DNA of 64,000 nucleotides from Elephas maximus indicus (GCF_024166365.1 NC_064826.1:62637001-62701000); one strand, 5' to 3'. Positions 11,568 through 24,097 are shown, numbered from the stretch's first letter. Translations and numbers: made by a program. Notes: a model not told the origin generated them from the letters alone.

Positions 11568-14500
11568 CGCACCCGAAGGCTTTCAGTGTTGAACACGAGC
11601 GAGTAAGAGTTCCAACTGGCCCACGGATAACTAACTCGAGGTCAGAATTCGGCCTTCCTTTTAGGGGCTTAAGCTGAAATTTACTTGGGTGGGATTTTGA
11701 GCGGAGGGACGAGGCTGATGATTTCACAAAGAGCTTTCTACAGGCCCTCGTGTGCGTGGTATCTTGATTGAGTATCAATTACTGAGACTTGCCTGCCTGC
11801 TACTCTGGAGGAAAGTCAAGTGGACACTACTGAGTTTCTGCAGCTCAGAAGGAATAAACTACCTTCTGCCGGGCTATGCTGAGGAAACTGAGACCTGTAA
11901 TTAACTTCCCTCTAAATTTCAGTGATACTATTTATTAATTGTGATGCTAATTATTAATTTAAATAATCTGGAGGATAATGGGCCTGTGAGTTAACCTTTA
12001 AAAGAAAAAACAAAACTCATATTTCAAAGTATAAAATTGCCATTAAAACTTACATGCAAGATACACTCCTAAGTTATTCTGTACATATACTTAAACAAGA
12101 TTTAAAAAATGAGAATTTGTTGTGAATTTACATTTGTGATTATGCAAATGAAAAAAAAAATTTTAAAGGATTTTAGGGTTGTTTCCAGGTAGCCGTTCTT
12201 TAAAAAAAAGTTTTGTCTACTTGATTACTAATCTGCTACTTATTTTGCTCATTGTATTTTTTAGTTTGATTCTAAAGCGTAATCAGTGTATAAAAAAAGC
12301 TACCATGGTAGGAAACGTGAAAGCAACCGCCTAGGGTATGGGTGTTTTGAGAGGGGCCTGCCATTGCAGAAGTTTTATACTCCTAACAAAGCTGTCCTTT
12401 TCACAAATGAGGGTTGACTTTTTTTTTTTTTAAAAGCAATAAGCCTTGCCCATCTTTGTAACTTCCGTACTTAGAAAAGTGTCCAGGTAGGTAATTAGTT
12501 ACCTTAAAAAAAAATTTCTTGAAGAAATGAATGGCTAGGCTTTCTGTATTCACTGAAATGATCAAAATGGGTGTATTATCCTTCCCCAACCACAATTTAA
12601 TTGCAAACAATTGTTCAGAACCCAGCTAACAGCTAAAAATTCTAGGCTATAGAACATTATGGAGACTATCAGTCATCTTGAAAGGCAAGTGCTAGGTAAG
12701 AGTTAAACAGGTGCAGAAAAATAAAGTTAGAATAAAGTCTTTAGAAGTATCTCTTTAGCCTTGGTCATCCAGATTTTTTTCCCTAAAAGTGCCACCTTGT
12801 GGGATACACTGGAATAAAACAAGAAAGCCCAATCCTAAGGTCAGTATGAATTTAAAACTGAGGCTTTTTTTTTTTCTTTTTGTGAGAAAAGCCACCCCTC
12901 TTCCCTATCACATTAACTTCAGATAGCTATAACAGTACTTCTGTAGGTGCTTGGAAAAAAAAGCCTGTATTCATTTTCAGGTGGCTGTTTAGTTTCTTCT
13001 TCAAGAAGTGCAGAACATCAGTATTAAGAAAATATGAATGTGCTCATAGAAGTCCATTTGTTTATCTGAATTAACTTCCTGGGAACGCTAATAAAAAGAA
13101 AACATTTTGAAAAGCTGATCGACACTCTGAAAAATTGAGAAAAAAAGAAAACATTTAAAAATCAGCCCCTTTCTGTTTCTTCACTTCTGCTGTTTGCAAA
13201 GGTCAGAAGATAAGGCCAAAGGAATATTTTTGGTTTATTTTCTGAAAAAATACAAGTTTGAAATGCTTGAGATATACGTACATACCACACGGCCAACAAA
13301 ACTGGGTTGAGAGCTGCATTGATATAAAAAAGGGAGCCAGTAAGAAATGAAAATGCTATTCTCTCATGCTTTTTAGGAAAACTCCATTACTAATTTTCTA
13401 AGGACTTCAATTGCTTAACAGGCTTTTGGTAGCCTCAAGCAGTTTTTTTCCATTGTGCAGAAGAAACCTGTCAGTATCTTGCTAATTACATACCTGAATA
13501 AATTTAATACACATGATAAGTGGTTTTGAGTGAAGGTCACAATTTTTCAAAAATCCTGGTGGCACAGGAAGCATATACCTTTTAAAAATTTGTTCTATTA
13601 TTTTTTCTTTTTTACAAATTACAAAAAAAAAAAAATTCTTAGGGATGTATAAAATATAGCTTCACGAAGCTGTTTCATCCCCATGAAGGGAGGTAATAAG
13701 GTTTAATTTGCTCAGCTCAACCTGAAAAATGGTAACTGTGCTTGGAATAGCATCTCCATAAAACATGTCTTTGAATGTATGAAGTCCATAGTTACTAGGT
13801 AATTTTAATATAAATTCTTATAATGTATTTGTTAATAACATATATATCCTTCAACATTAACTTTGAAATTATCCTTCTTTGAATACCTTTGTTTTCTCCA
13901 GAATTTCCTCTATCTGTTGTTCACTATTTTACAAATAATTTTTAAAGATTTAGAAATTATACATCTTTATTTTTATCTCTCACAATGTAACACATGCATT
14001 CTTTTGCATTCATCAATATTAAATATTTAAAATAATATTTTAATATTTTCTTTCCAAGGTAAATATTCTGTAGTTTTTGTTGTAACACAATTATGTAATT
14101 CCGGTGGCATATTAAGTTTTAACATTATTCTTTCTTGTACCAAACTATGCAACAAAAGCCTGCTTTTGAAAAATATGAGGTCCTCTCAGGTGTTTATCAT
14201 AAAAACAGTCAAGTTGTCACTTAATTAAAAGACAGCAATTCTTTGGATAAATGAATTTTAATACATTTTCGATGTTAGGAAGCTTACATGATTTAATTTC
14301 CTTAATGGAACGAGAATTGCTATTACTGAACTTGACAGGCACCACTTTTAAGAGAAGCAACTATAGTTACTTAAAAATTCAATCCGAATACATACTTTGA
14401 GGTTCAAAATGCTTGGTACTATTTAAGAGTTTTCTCTTGAAGATAGACAGTACCACATTCTGAAGTCAAACTACTGATTTCTCTATTAATAAGGAACATG

Positions 14501-15970
14501 CTTTCTTTAAGATATTAACTGCCGATGCAATTTTCATTTCTACTCTTCCTTTAAGATACTGTCTCTGCAATTTTCATTTCTACTTAAAAATAAAATTCTG
14601 AGATCCTATTTTTAAATGAATAATTTTCAACAGTTCCAGTAAGTCATCTGGAGCTAAACGAAAAGTTGGCCATTCACGGCGTGTGTTTCCCAAGAGAAAA
14701 TCATGAGTACAGGGAGCTGAAATGCCCTGAGCTTTCTTCCAGGACAAGTGCTTTGCACCTTGAATTCCCACCCACTTCAAAGGAGGGACAGAGTGGGAGG
14801 CTCCAAACCACTGGGTTCTTACAAGCCCTTTGTCAGTTGTGTTTTTAAAGTTAGGCCTTTATTGGCCTTTTGCCATGTGATAGCTTACGATGGCTAAAAT
14901 GGACAGGTTTCCTCTTTTTAATCATGGTTTGTTACTCTCCACCCTACACAACAACTCCCGAAATGAGAGGGCCACCAGAACCAAACATCATAAACTATCA
15001 GGCACGTTCTTGCACTAGTCCTAGTAAGAAATTAAAACGTGCTTTTCAAATCTGTCGCCATATTTTTACTTGCTATAAACTGCTTTGGTGTAATTCTGGG
15101 GCAGTATGACCTTTTCAGCAAACCATTGCCTAACTTTTGGCAAAGATGTTTAAAACCATAAGTCACAGAAGAATAAGCTGTATTCAGTAAGCTCTTTATC
15201 TGCTATCATGCTTCAAAGTGCTCCGATGGCCAGGCTGCTTGTGTGGGACCTGGGTTTCAGGAATGGTGAACACGATGCACAAGACATAAAAGGAGAGTAA
15301 TCCCTCAAGTGCAACAGCCACACCGAGGGGTGAACTGGGGAAGGAGTCTTAATGAAGTTCAGAAAGGCTGAGACGCCCTTTCATTGGGAAAATTGGAAAA
15401 TTCGCCAAGAATCTAATAGACAAAATGTTTGTCCTTTAATTTTTCTTTACAAATGCTACTAAGAAATGAGTCAAAAGCATATGCTAGAAATAAAAGTTGA
15501 GCTCTCTACTTGTTTAAAATCCTAAAGAATGCTGAAAAAAATTCCAGTTTTAGAAGAGCTGCATTTTTCTTGAGCTAACTTATGATAAACTTTTGCAAAA
15601 GCAAAAACTAAAGTTATGTTCACTCTAGCCATGGATACTGACCAAAAAAAGCTCATGAGGAATCAAGTGCAGTGAGTTTTTTTATTTCAATTTGCGGGCT
15701 CCAACAAAAAATTGTCTTTGTATTTTGATCCTTGATCCAAGGAAAGGCAGAAATCACTTTTCCAGGTGAGACTGAGAACAATTTGTGTTGAATGGTCGGG
15801 AGTCATTATATCTCAAGCATTTATAGTGATGACAAAACATTATCAGTGTTGTCACAAGAAGAAAGTATAAAACATCCTTATAGCCCAGCTTCTCATTCTT
15901 ATCTTGTGTTAGGAAAAATTTCCCGTTTTTCAAACTATACAATTAGACCAATGCTAACAATGCATGTGTT

Positions 15971-15989
15971 AAAAAAAAAAAAAAAAAAA
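15971..15989. repeat. Poly(A) tract (poly-U in CDK6 mRNA)
   Basis: Uninterrupted run of about 19 A on the plus strand in the 3' UTR. Confidence 0.8.
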
Positions 15990-16413
15990 GGTTCCCAACT
16001 CAAAAAGCTCTCAGGAGAAACGTCTCCTGATTTTTCTCTTGTTCGAGATAGTCATATGCAATATTAAGCTGTCAAGAATTTAGTAAGGCTTTACGATGAA
16101 TAAATATCATCTGAACATTTTCTCCTGAGTGAGGCAATGTCCACTCTTTGAAAATCTTAACTCTGAACATGGTCTAACTGTTCCATGCATTCAAAACATG
16201 ACCTAGATAGCAAAAGCAGCTAGACTTCCCAAAAGATTGTTCACTTCTGTGTTTTCTGGCTGCTAAAGCCAACTGCTTGAGCACTAAACCACGTTTAAGG
16301 CAGAGATGGTATAGAATATGAAGTACCGTAGAAGGCAAGAGAACAGCAAGAGAGAAAGCAAAGCTGTTCTCAGTGGCCACGGCTGACTGGCTCTGCAGAG
16401 CTGGGGTGTGCAC

Positions 16414-16420
16414 AAGGCAC
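16414..16420 (-). promoter_or_regulatory. miR-124 seed match in CDK6 3' UTR (proximal)
   Basis: Third GTGCCTT match, about 1.5 kb downstream of the stop codon and the closest to the coding sequence. Confidence 0.4.
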
Positions 16421-17047
16421 TTAAAGGCCAGCAAAGCCTGGGGAATGGGGAAAGATCACTTTATAGAGTAAATATAGATCTCTAAAAAACATCGCCTTGG
16501 CTACTGCACTGACAATATATTCTATAAAAGGTAAAACAGTAAGTAACTGTTTAAAGCAGTCTATGTGCTGGTGATTGAGCAGAACAAGTATTCAGCTCAT
16601 TTCCTAGGTAACAACAGTGAACGCCACGTAGGAAGATCGAGATTAGAGTGAGAACATATGGACCTTGCTAGGATTGTGGAACTGAGGCCATGAGCCATAA
16701 TCTGACTGTGCTTATTTATGAAAGGTTCATTGCAAGCAAGAAAGCAGGTGGTGCGTGGGGACAGCTTAAGCAATCCGTGATTAGTTATGTAATGGTAGCA
16801 ACAGATATTAGAGGTGCTGGGGATAAACAAGACGGACACTTTGCAAACAAGGCAGTGCATGATGGAAAGTACAGTGTAATGGGAGGGGGAAGACCTAAAA
16901 GACATTCTTGTCTCTAGTCAGGGGGAACTACTCTCCAAACCAAAACAGGAAGCAGTTTCTGACAAATTCCTAAAAACAAAAACAACAACAAAAAATAAAG
17001 GAAATAAAGAAATTTCAAACCAGGAAATAAAGGCTTCCTCTATTTAA

Positions 17048-17068
17048 ATTTTTTTTTTTTTTTTTTTT
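17048..17068. repeat. Poly(T) tract (poly-A in CDK6 mRNA)
   Basis: Run of about 20 T on the plus strand, hence A-rich in the transcript; a possible internal oligo-dT priming site. Confidence 0.8.
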
Positions 17069-17930
17069 CCCTATTTGAGGTACACTCTCTAAATCTACAG
17101 CAGGTAATAAAAAGCTTACAAGGTATTTTCCGAAAGAAACTATAAAGTATAGTATTATATAGAAGGCTAAAACTGACTTACAATGAGCAAATTCAGCTTT
17201 CTGAAGAGTAAATGAGAATGTGTGCTTTTAAAACAAGTCTCTTAAAAGATATTAGGATTTTTTTTTTTTTCTTTTTGCGGTGTGTATAAAACTTCAACTA
17301 GATAGTGAATCTTTTACTGCTAGCAAGTACACTGCTTTTGGCCAGAAAAGAAATGCTGAGGACATAGACTTAACTTTCTAATTTGAGAAACCTAGTCTGA
17401 TGAATCACCTTCAGTTAACATTATTTATGAGTCACCTTGAGTCTTTAAAATTCAATTATTCTTTGTTGCTTACAAAAAGTAACGCTTTAAGAGATCACGG
17501 AATCTCTCTCTCACTCACACATACACACTCACTCAAAAGTACCAAATGAGGCCCGGGCAGCTGCAGAGAGATTACATCATAACTCAGCTGTGCCTGGATT
17601 GCCCACTTCACACTGGCAGCATTCAAGGTTAGAAAAATGAAACGGCAGCACAATTGGTCAGCAGCTTCTCTTCTTCTGGAATTGTTCCAGGTTCTTGAAA
17701 CAGACAGACAGACACACAAACAAACGAACATAAAGCTGCAATCATTTTTGCATTGATTTCAAAACAGTAAACTAGGCGGTTTCCTTGGAGAAGCAGAGCC
17801 CAGCCAGAAGACGGCAGCTGGAAGGCCTCCGGACGGCAATCCCCATCAGCTCTGCGGAGTCTACCCAGGGGCACCTGCCAGCCACCAAGGGCGTTGTGGG
17901 TACAATCAGCTCAAGGCAGCCGCTGGGGCC

Positions 17931-18077
17931 TCAGGCTGTGTTCAGCTCCGAGGTGTTCTGGCCAGGCGGCAGATGTGAATCCAGGTTCTCCTTGCACCTC
18001 TCCAGGTCGTGGAAGTATGGGTGAGACAGGGCACTGTAGGCAGATATTCTTTTCGCTGGATTGAATGTCAGACACTT
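17931..18077 (-). CDS. CDK6: CDK6 exon 8, coding part (C-terminus and stop)
   Basis: The minus strand encodes 48 residues beginning KCLTFNPAKRISAYSALSHP and ending in TSELNTA before a TGA stop at 17931-17933. This is the C-terminus of cyclin-dependent kinase 6, the cyclin D-dependent kinase that phosphorylates RB1 to drive G1 progression. The stretch corresponds to residues 279-326 of the 326-residue human protein and carries the end of the kinase C-lobe (the helix around the conserved RI motif) plus the short tail. The acceptor is a clean CAG (complement of 18078-18080) after a U-rich tract. The phase fits exon 7, which ends on a complete codon. Compared with the human sequence as I remember it, there are two changes: Q301H (YFHDL) and S317G (PPGQN). 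Identity is very secure. Confidence 0.97.
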   Translation of the reverse strand, partial: KCLTFNPAKRISAYSALSHPYFHDLERCKENLDSHLPPGQNTSELNTA

Positions 18078-18170
18078 CTGTGATAAAGAAAAAAGTAACT
18101 GACTGACATAAACCATGTCAAGTACATAATGTGTGTATACACTTATGTATCTATTCCATGCCACGTATTG

Positions 18171-18354
18171 TGTGGTGCAAACGGTGCGCTCAGCTGCTGA
18201 GAGGTTGGCAGTTAGAATCCACCCAGGGGCTCCTCAGAAGAAGGGCCTGGCAATCTACTCCCGGAAAATCAGCCTCTGAAAACCCTATGGACTACAGTTC
18301 TACCCTGACACACATGGGGAAGCCAGGAGTTGGAACAGACTCAGAGGCAATTGG
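18171..18354 (+). mobile_element. SINE close to the exon 8 acceptor
   Basis: Shows 'gtggtgcaaacggtgcgctc', 'ctggcaatctactcccgg' and 'gcaattgg' end. It lies antisense to CDK6, about 93 nt upstream of the exon 8 3' splice site. Confidence 0.8.
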
Positions 18355-18869
18355 CTACTGGTATAATGAGAATGAATGTTTTATTTCAAGGGAGACAAAA
18401 TAAATATGTAGACAGTACTCATCTTTTGTATGGCCCTGATGTATAAACTGCCCCTCGGGAAAAGCTGAAACTTTTTGGGTGGCCTGAGGACTATTACTTA
18501 CCCAGGATTTCTCTCCAAGCCACTCTAGGTCCCTTAAAAGGGATTTTAATCATTATTACTAGTCTTGGTGATATGCAGGTAACTTCATTTACACACGGAA
18601 TCTTCTAATGCTAGTTAACTCAGTGCTATAGTCAGAGACTTCACTGTAACTTCTTACTATGCCATAAGGTTTATCAATGAGCAGCGGATGGAAGTGGCTG
18701 TCTTGTTCAGGTGTAAGAAACAAGGGTGCTTGGGGGAAGGGACAAGCACAGGATAAAATCTAGCATTGCAACTTAGTCAAGACATGTTCGATACAATGGT
18801 TTTTCAGCACATATTCCCTCTCTACCCTTCCTTCAGGGAAGGCATCTCCGTCCCTCCACTGAAATTGGC

Positions 18870-19213
18870 TTTTACCATGTAACTTGTTTTCATCAATGGA
18901 GTGTGGTCAGAAGTGGCAGGGTGCCTGTTCCAAGAATATCGTACGTTTCTGCTTGCCCTTCTGGGAGTACTCACCTTCCACCGTGAGAAGAACATGCCCC
19001 AGGGAGCCACTGCCCTTCTGGCCTGGGACCCGGAACAAGGTACACAAGTAGACCTGTACCTGACCCCTAGCCTGAGTAGAGCTGATCCAAATGACTCACA
19101 AGGCTATCTCTGCCAATCCGCAGACCCACGAGTAGGAGATAAATGCCTACTGTCGCATGCCAGTGAGATTACTTTGGGTTGTTTGTTATGCAGCAAAAGC
19201 TGACTAATATAAG
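18870..19213 (+). mobile_element. MLT1-like LTR fragment (ERVL-MaLR class)
   Basis: The end 'ggttgtttgttatgcagcaa' followed by 'agctgactaatata' and the inner 'gaacatgccccaggg' match the MLT1 layout. Start uncertain. Confidence 0.6.
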
Positions 19214-19419
19214 GATCAAAGAATGTACCTCAGGCTCTGAAAGCATTTAGATGGCAGGAGCTCTGAAACTGCTTTCAGCAATCATGTTTGGAATAACACC
19301 CAGCCTTCTAAGTTAACCATGACAAAGGGCATACTACTCGGTAAACTGTGTAGGTTTTGGGTGATAAAAATAATGCTTCCGATAGTTAAAATGGTGAATG
19401 TTACATTCTATATACTTTA

Positions 19420-19420
<1 letters not shown>

Positions 19421-19452
<32 letters not shown>
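19421..19452. repeat. (CA)n microsatellite
   Basis: About 15 CA units without interruption in CDK6 intron 7; likely polymorphic. Confidence 0.95.
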
Positions 19453-19453
<1 letters not shown>

Positions 19454-21202
19454 CTTCTCTCAAACTCTACCTACTTATGTATGTACATAGGAATATTCAC
19501 AGATGTATATGTATTTATCTGTACACAGATGACTGAGGCATTAAATATAGTAAAAGCATTTTTCAGATAAATGAGGTATAACTCTCCACATGCTAAATTT
19601 TAAAATGTTGTTTCTTAAAAAATCCTTTCTAAAACATCCTGTACTCTTTTTCTTCAGTAATTCATTTTCAGTAGGGGCAATGGGTACTACTGGAGTCTAC
19701 AGCTCCTGACCTTGTACTATTCACAAACAGCCCTCCTCCCTCTGCTTCACAGTTCTAGCTTGTGTCCTCCAGCGCGGAACAGCGAGAGCCTCCAAAGGCT
19801 TCTGAGGTTTGAGGTCGTGGGCTGTCCTTTCCCCGAATGTCCCTGGATACTATCTTTTATGACTGAATTTCCCTGATTCCTGACGTCACTGGTTCTGCTT
19901 CTTACACCTCTCCCTTGCTTTTTCTAATCTCTGCTGCCACTCTTATTGCCCACACCCTTCCTTCTCTCTTTGGTAGGTATTTGTGCCTTTTCTCCTGCTA
20001 CTTCTCCAGTCTGGCACTAGTGTGTGGTCTGACGTTGAAAGCTAACCCTCTTAGTGGGGGACCCTGAATGAGCAGAGCACGTGGCGGTGTCTGTTATCTT
20101 CACATCTTAAGTGCTTCTTGATGATTTCTACTGAGGTTAAAGCTGGGAGATGTTCTTGGTTGTCTCTGGATGTTCTGGTAGCTAGAAGAGTGGGCTACTT
20201 CACTAAAGATGTCCATTACAGTGACTGTCTGCCCAGAATTCCCTTCTAAGAAGGGCATTTCAGCCAAAGCTCCTGTGGAAAAGGAAAGCCTATGGTGGTG
20301 ATGCTTTATGGCACGTGATCCTGCCCCCTCACAGCACAGCTGACTGGACCAGGAGTGTGACCTGACCCTAGGTAGCAACCCAGGTCATAGCTTGGCAAAG
20401 AGCTGAGAATGTTGGCCAGATTACTTTTCTTGGAATTTGACGTAGGAAACACTGACAGGGAAAGCAGTGGGGTTGGAGCTGAAAGGATCCATGAAATAGC
20501 TGAAGCTCTTATAGTCAAAGGCATGAACTAAAGTTAAGGGGAGCAAACAGTATGACAGAAGAAGCAATGGGGTAGAGAAGAGGCATAAAGAACAGAGAAA
20601 AGCAGAGATGCTAGGAGCAAGTGATGCACAGGGCAGAGATAAAGAACTGACACTCCAGATTCCTTTCCATGTCCAGGCCATGTGAAACACTCCATCAAAC
20701 CCCCTTTTCTTAAGGTAACACAAGTATATGTCTGTTATTTGAAACCAAAGAAAAAATCTACCTAAATAGCATGTGAACCAGTGAGTGTGATATATGTGTG
20801 AGCTTTCATCTAGGCAAATATTCTCCTTTTTAATTAATATATTTCAAGGGATGTGGGCCAAGGTCCTTACTGAAGGAAAAGCCAATGGTGGGGAGGGAAC
20901 ATGGCGATTCCTATCCATAACTTGGCAGTGGAGGGAAACTGCCTAAGCATCAGAAAATGAGCCACCCCCAGGTGATGATGAGGTTAGGGCTGTTGCTGGG
21001 AAAATCCATGGCTGTGCAAACATACACATGCCAAACAATGGCTGTTTCCACTAAGAACTGAGGCATAACATTTCTACTAAGGCCTACAGACTCATAGGTC
21101 TATATGTGAAATTTAGAATACACTGACAGAATGGGAGCACTGCCTCCTTGGAGCCTATGCGCACTTTCTTGAGTAGATACCAAAGGTTGTTAATTTAGTA
21201 GG

Positions 21203-21725
21203 TGTCATGGATTGAATTGTGTCCCCCAAAAATATGTGTATCAATTTGGCTAGGCCACGATTCCCAGTATTGTGTGACTGTCCACTATTTTGTCATCTGA
21301 TGTGATTTTTCTATGTCTTGTAAATCCTATCTCTACGATGCTAATGAGGTGGGATTAGTGAAAGTTATGTTAATGAGGCAGGACTCTGTCTACAAGATTG
21401 GATTGTGTCTTCAGCCAATCTCTTTTGAGGTATACAAGAGAGAAGTGAGCAGAGAGACATGGGGACCTCACACCACCAAGAAAGAAGCACCGGGAGCATA
21501 GCGTGTCCTTTGGACCCGGGGTCGCCACACTGAGAAGGTCCTCAGCCAGGGAAGATTGATGACAAGGGCCTTCCTCCAGAGTGACAGAAAGAGAAAGCCT
21601 TACCCTGGAGCTGGCACCCTGAATTCAGACTTCTAGCCTACTAGACTGTGAGAGAATAAACTTCTCATTGTTAAAGCCATCCACTTGTGGTATCTCTGTT
21701 ATAGCAGCACTAGATGACTCAGACA
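21203..21725 (+). mobile_element. Solo MaLR-type LTR, plus strand (523 bp)
   Basis: TGTCATGGATTGAATTGTGT at the start, ACTCAGACA at the end. The same family appears reversed at 35476-35961 and as both LTRs of the element at 48529-50975. Flanks GTAGG/GTAAA agree at three of five positions. Confidence 0.8.
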
Positions 21726-21739
21726 GTAAACGATAACTA

Positions 21740-21895
21740 CATATTACTCAGTTGCTGTTGTCAGGTGCTGTTCAGATGATTCTGACTCATAGTGACCCTG
21801 TGTACAACAGAACGAAACACTGCCCGGTCCTGCGCCATCCTCATAATCGTTCCTGTGTTTCAACCCATTGGTGCAGCCACTGTGTGAATCCAGTA
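21740..21895 (-). mobile_element. RTE LINE 3' end fragment
   Basis: Reverse of the RTE 3' end: 'gttgtcaggtgctgtt', 'gaaacactgcccggtcctgc', 'cccattggtgcagccactgt'. The same order occurs at 34728-35312. Confidence 0.7.
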
Positions 21896-21979
21896 GGGTC
21901 CCAGATACCAAGGCCAGTCCATGAGGGGTCTCCAAGTACAGGGAATTATGTACAAGGCCAAAGATTATGCGTCTGAGTT

Positions 21980-22182
21980 TCAGGTGCTGTTGAGTTCATT
22001 CTGACTCATGGTGACCCCATGTGTCTCAGAGTAGAACTGCGCTCTATAGGGTTTTTCAATGGCTGATTTTTCAGAAGTAGATTGCTAGGCCTTTCTTACC
22101 TGGCACCTCTGGGTGGACTTAAAACTCCAATCTTTTGGATAGTGGCTGAGTGTGTTAACTGTTTGTACCACTCAGGGACTCC
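21980..22182 (-). mobile_element. tRNA-derived SINE
   Basis: Reverse SINE with 'gtgctgttgagttcattctg' and end 'accactcagggactcc', of the 'cagggactcc' head subtype. Confidence 0.8.
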
Positions 22183-22189
22183 AAACAGG

Positions 22190-22393
22190 TCATACCAAAC
22201 CCATTACCAATGAGTCGATTCCATCTCAGAGTTACCCTATGGGACAGCGCAGAACTATCCCATAGGGTTTCCAAGGCTGTAAATTTTTATAACAGCAGGC
22301 TGCCTCATCTTTCTCTCGGAGCGGCTGGTGGGTTTGAACTGTCGACCTTTTGGTTACCAGCCGAGTGCTTAACCACTTCACCACCAGGGCTCC
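22190..22393 (-). mobile_element. tRNA-derived SINE
   Basis: Reverse SINE with 'cctatgggacagcgcagaac', 'ggctgtaaatttttataa' and 'accaccagggctcc' head. Confidence 0.85.
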
Positions 22394-22412
22394 TTAAAAT
22401 GGGGCTTCTCAC

Positions 22413-22568
22413 AAAACCCATTGCTATCGAGTTGATTCCAACTCATAGTGACCCTATATGACAGAGTAGAACTGCCCTACAGGCTTTCCAAGGAGCAGGT
22501 GGTGGATTCAAACTGCTGACATTTTGGTTAGCTGCTGAGCTCTTAACCACTATGCCACTGAAGTCCTT
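22413..22568 (-). mobile_element. tRNA-derived SINE, short form
   Basis: Reverse short-form SINE from 'aaaacccattgctatcgagt' to 'ctatgccactgaagtcc'. Confidence 0.85.
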
Positions 22569-22583
22569 ATTTTCAGCGAGGTA

Positions 22584-23572
22584 TTTTATTTATATTTATT
22601 GAACTTTAGATGAAGGTTTACAGAACAAATTAGTTTCTCATTAAATAGTTAGTACACATACTGTTTTATGACATTGGTTAACAACCCCACGACATGTCAA
22701 CACTCTCCCTTCTCGATCTTGGGTTCCCTATTACCAGCTTTCCTGTCCCCTCCTGCCTTCTAGTCCTTGCCCTTGGGCTGGTGTCTCTTTCAGTCTCATT
22801 TTGTTTTATGGGCCTGTCTAATCTTTGGATGAAGGGTGAACTTCAGCAGTGACTCCATTACTGAGCTAAAAGGATGTCCAGGGGCCATACCCTCGGGGTT
22901 TCTCCAGTCTCTGTCAGGCCAGTAAGTCTAGTCTTTTTTTGTGAGTTAGAATTTTGTTCTACATTTTTCTCCAGCTCTGTCTGGGACCCTCTATTGTGAT
23001 CCCTGTCAGAGCCGTCAGTGGTGTTAGCCAGGCACCATCTAGTTGTATTGGACTCGGTCTTTTACAGGGTGTGGTACGTGTGGTCCATTAGTCCTTTGGA
23101 CTAATCTTTCCCTTGTATCTTTAGTTTTCTTCATTCTGCATTGCTCCCAAAGGGGTGAGACCAGCAGAGTCTCTTAGATGGCTGCTCACAGGCTTTTAAG
23201 ACCCCACATGCTACTCATCAAAGCAGAATGTAGAACATTTTCTTTGTAAACTATGTTATGCCAATTGAACTAGATGCTCCCTAAGACCGTGGTCCTCTCA
23301 GCCTAGGAATTCGGTCCCTCAGGGAGTTTGGATGTGTCTATGGCGATTCCATAACCTTGCCTTGTACAAGTTGTGCTGGCTTCCCCAGTGTTATGTACTG
23401 TCTTACCCGTCACCAAAGTTACCACTTACCTATTGTCTATTCAGTGTTTTTCTATCCTCACCTCTCCCCTCCCTTGTAACCATCAAAGACTGTTTCTTTC
23501 TGTGTGTAAACCTTTTCATGAATTTTTATAGTAGTGGTCTCATATAATATTTGCCCTTTTGTGATTGACTTA
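22584..23572 (-). mobile_element. L1 3' end with target-site duplication
   Basis: A 5'-truncated L1 3' end on the minus strand, sharing 'gtagaacattttctttgtaa' and 'ccaggcaccatctagttg' (reversed) with 1-915. Flanked by TTTCAGCGAGGTA at 22571-22583 and 23573-23585. It lies in sense orientation within CDK6 intron 7. Confidence 0.85.
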
Positions 23573-24097
23573 TTTCAGCGAGGTACTTTAAATATGCACG
23601 GCACATTAAATGCTTACTAATTTTTAATTAAATGGCTAACTAGAAGGAGTACTGCTATACCGTTCCTTTGGAAAAACATCTCCCCATAGATGTGCCTATT
23701 TAAGAAAAGGCATATTAAAATAACCTCAAGTTGCTTAAAGTAGCATGAAACTGTAAACGAGGAAACATAATATCTAGTTCTAAAGAAGCATGTGTCCAAA
23801 CAAATTGAAAGGCTTCTAAGACTATATTCAAACGAATGAAAAAGAATGGATTTAGAGTGTGGACCAGAATTTTTTTCTTTCCATAAGAACTGACGACATT
23901 CCAGAATCAAAAGCCACCAGCTACTACAGGTGTGGAAATGAAACCTGTGAAGAGACTGTAGCCTCCTGCCCTGTGTGACTGGGACACGTGCTGCTGGTAG
24001 CAGGTGCTGCATTGACACCTGTGCCCACCACTCAGCTTGGATAAGGCAGGTCTTTCATCAGTACAGTGGAGATCAACTATGCATTCCATGAACTTAC

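Larger units (their letters stand above)
7690..17930 (-). other. CDK6: CDK6 3' untranslated region (about 10.2 kb)
   Basis: Everything from the stop codon to the poly(A)-signal cluster near 7700 is assigned to the 3' UTR of CDK6. The support is the length (human CDK6 also has a 3' UTR of roughly 10 kb), the near absence of transposable elements (one old SINE at 8253-8364) compared with dense repeats on both sides, and the abrupt start of an L1 3' end at the far boundary. Open frames of 60-146 codons inside it show no recognisable protein and are read as chance. A GC-richer island lies at about 11270-11760. Seed matches for microRNAs known to repress CDK6 (miR-124, miR-29) are present. The exact cleavage site is inferred. 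Confidence 0.75.
18078..24097 (-). other. CDK6: CDK6 intron 7
   Basis: Bounded by GTAAGT (complement of 24092-24097) and CAG (18078-18080). It contains a SINE near the acceptor, an MLT1-like LTR, a CA microsatellite, a complete LTR, four minus-strand RTE/SINE pieces in a row and an L1 3' end. About 19560-21200 and 23590-24097 hold no repeat or gene I can name. Confidence 0.9.

Noticed and set aside
17931-18164. Open frame extending upstream of CDK6 exon 8
   Set aside because: The added N-terminal residues come from the intron; the conserved sequence starts exactly at the CAG acceptor.
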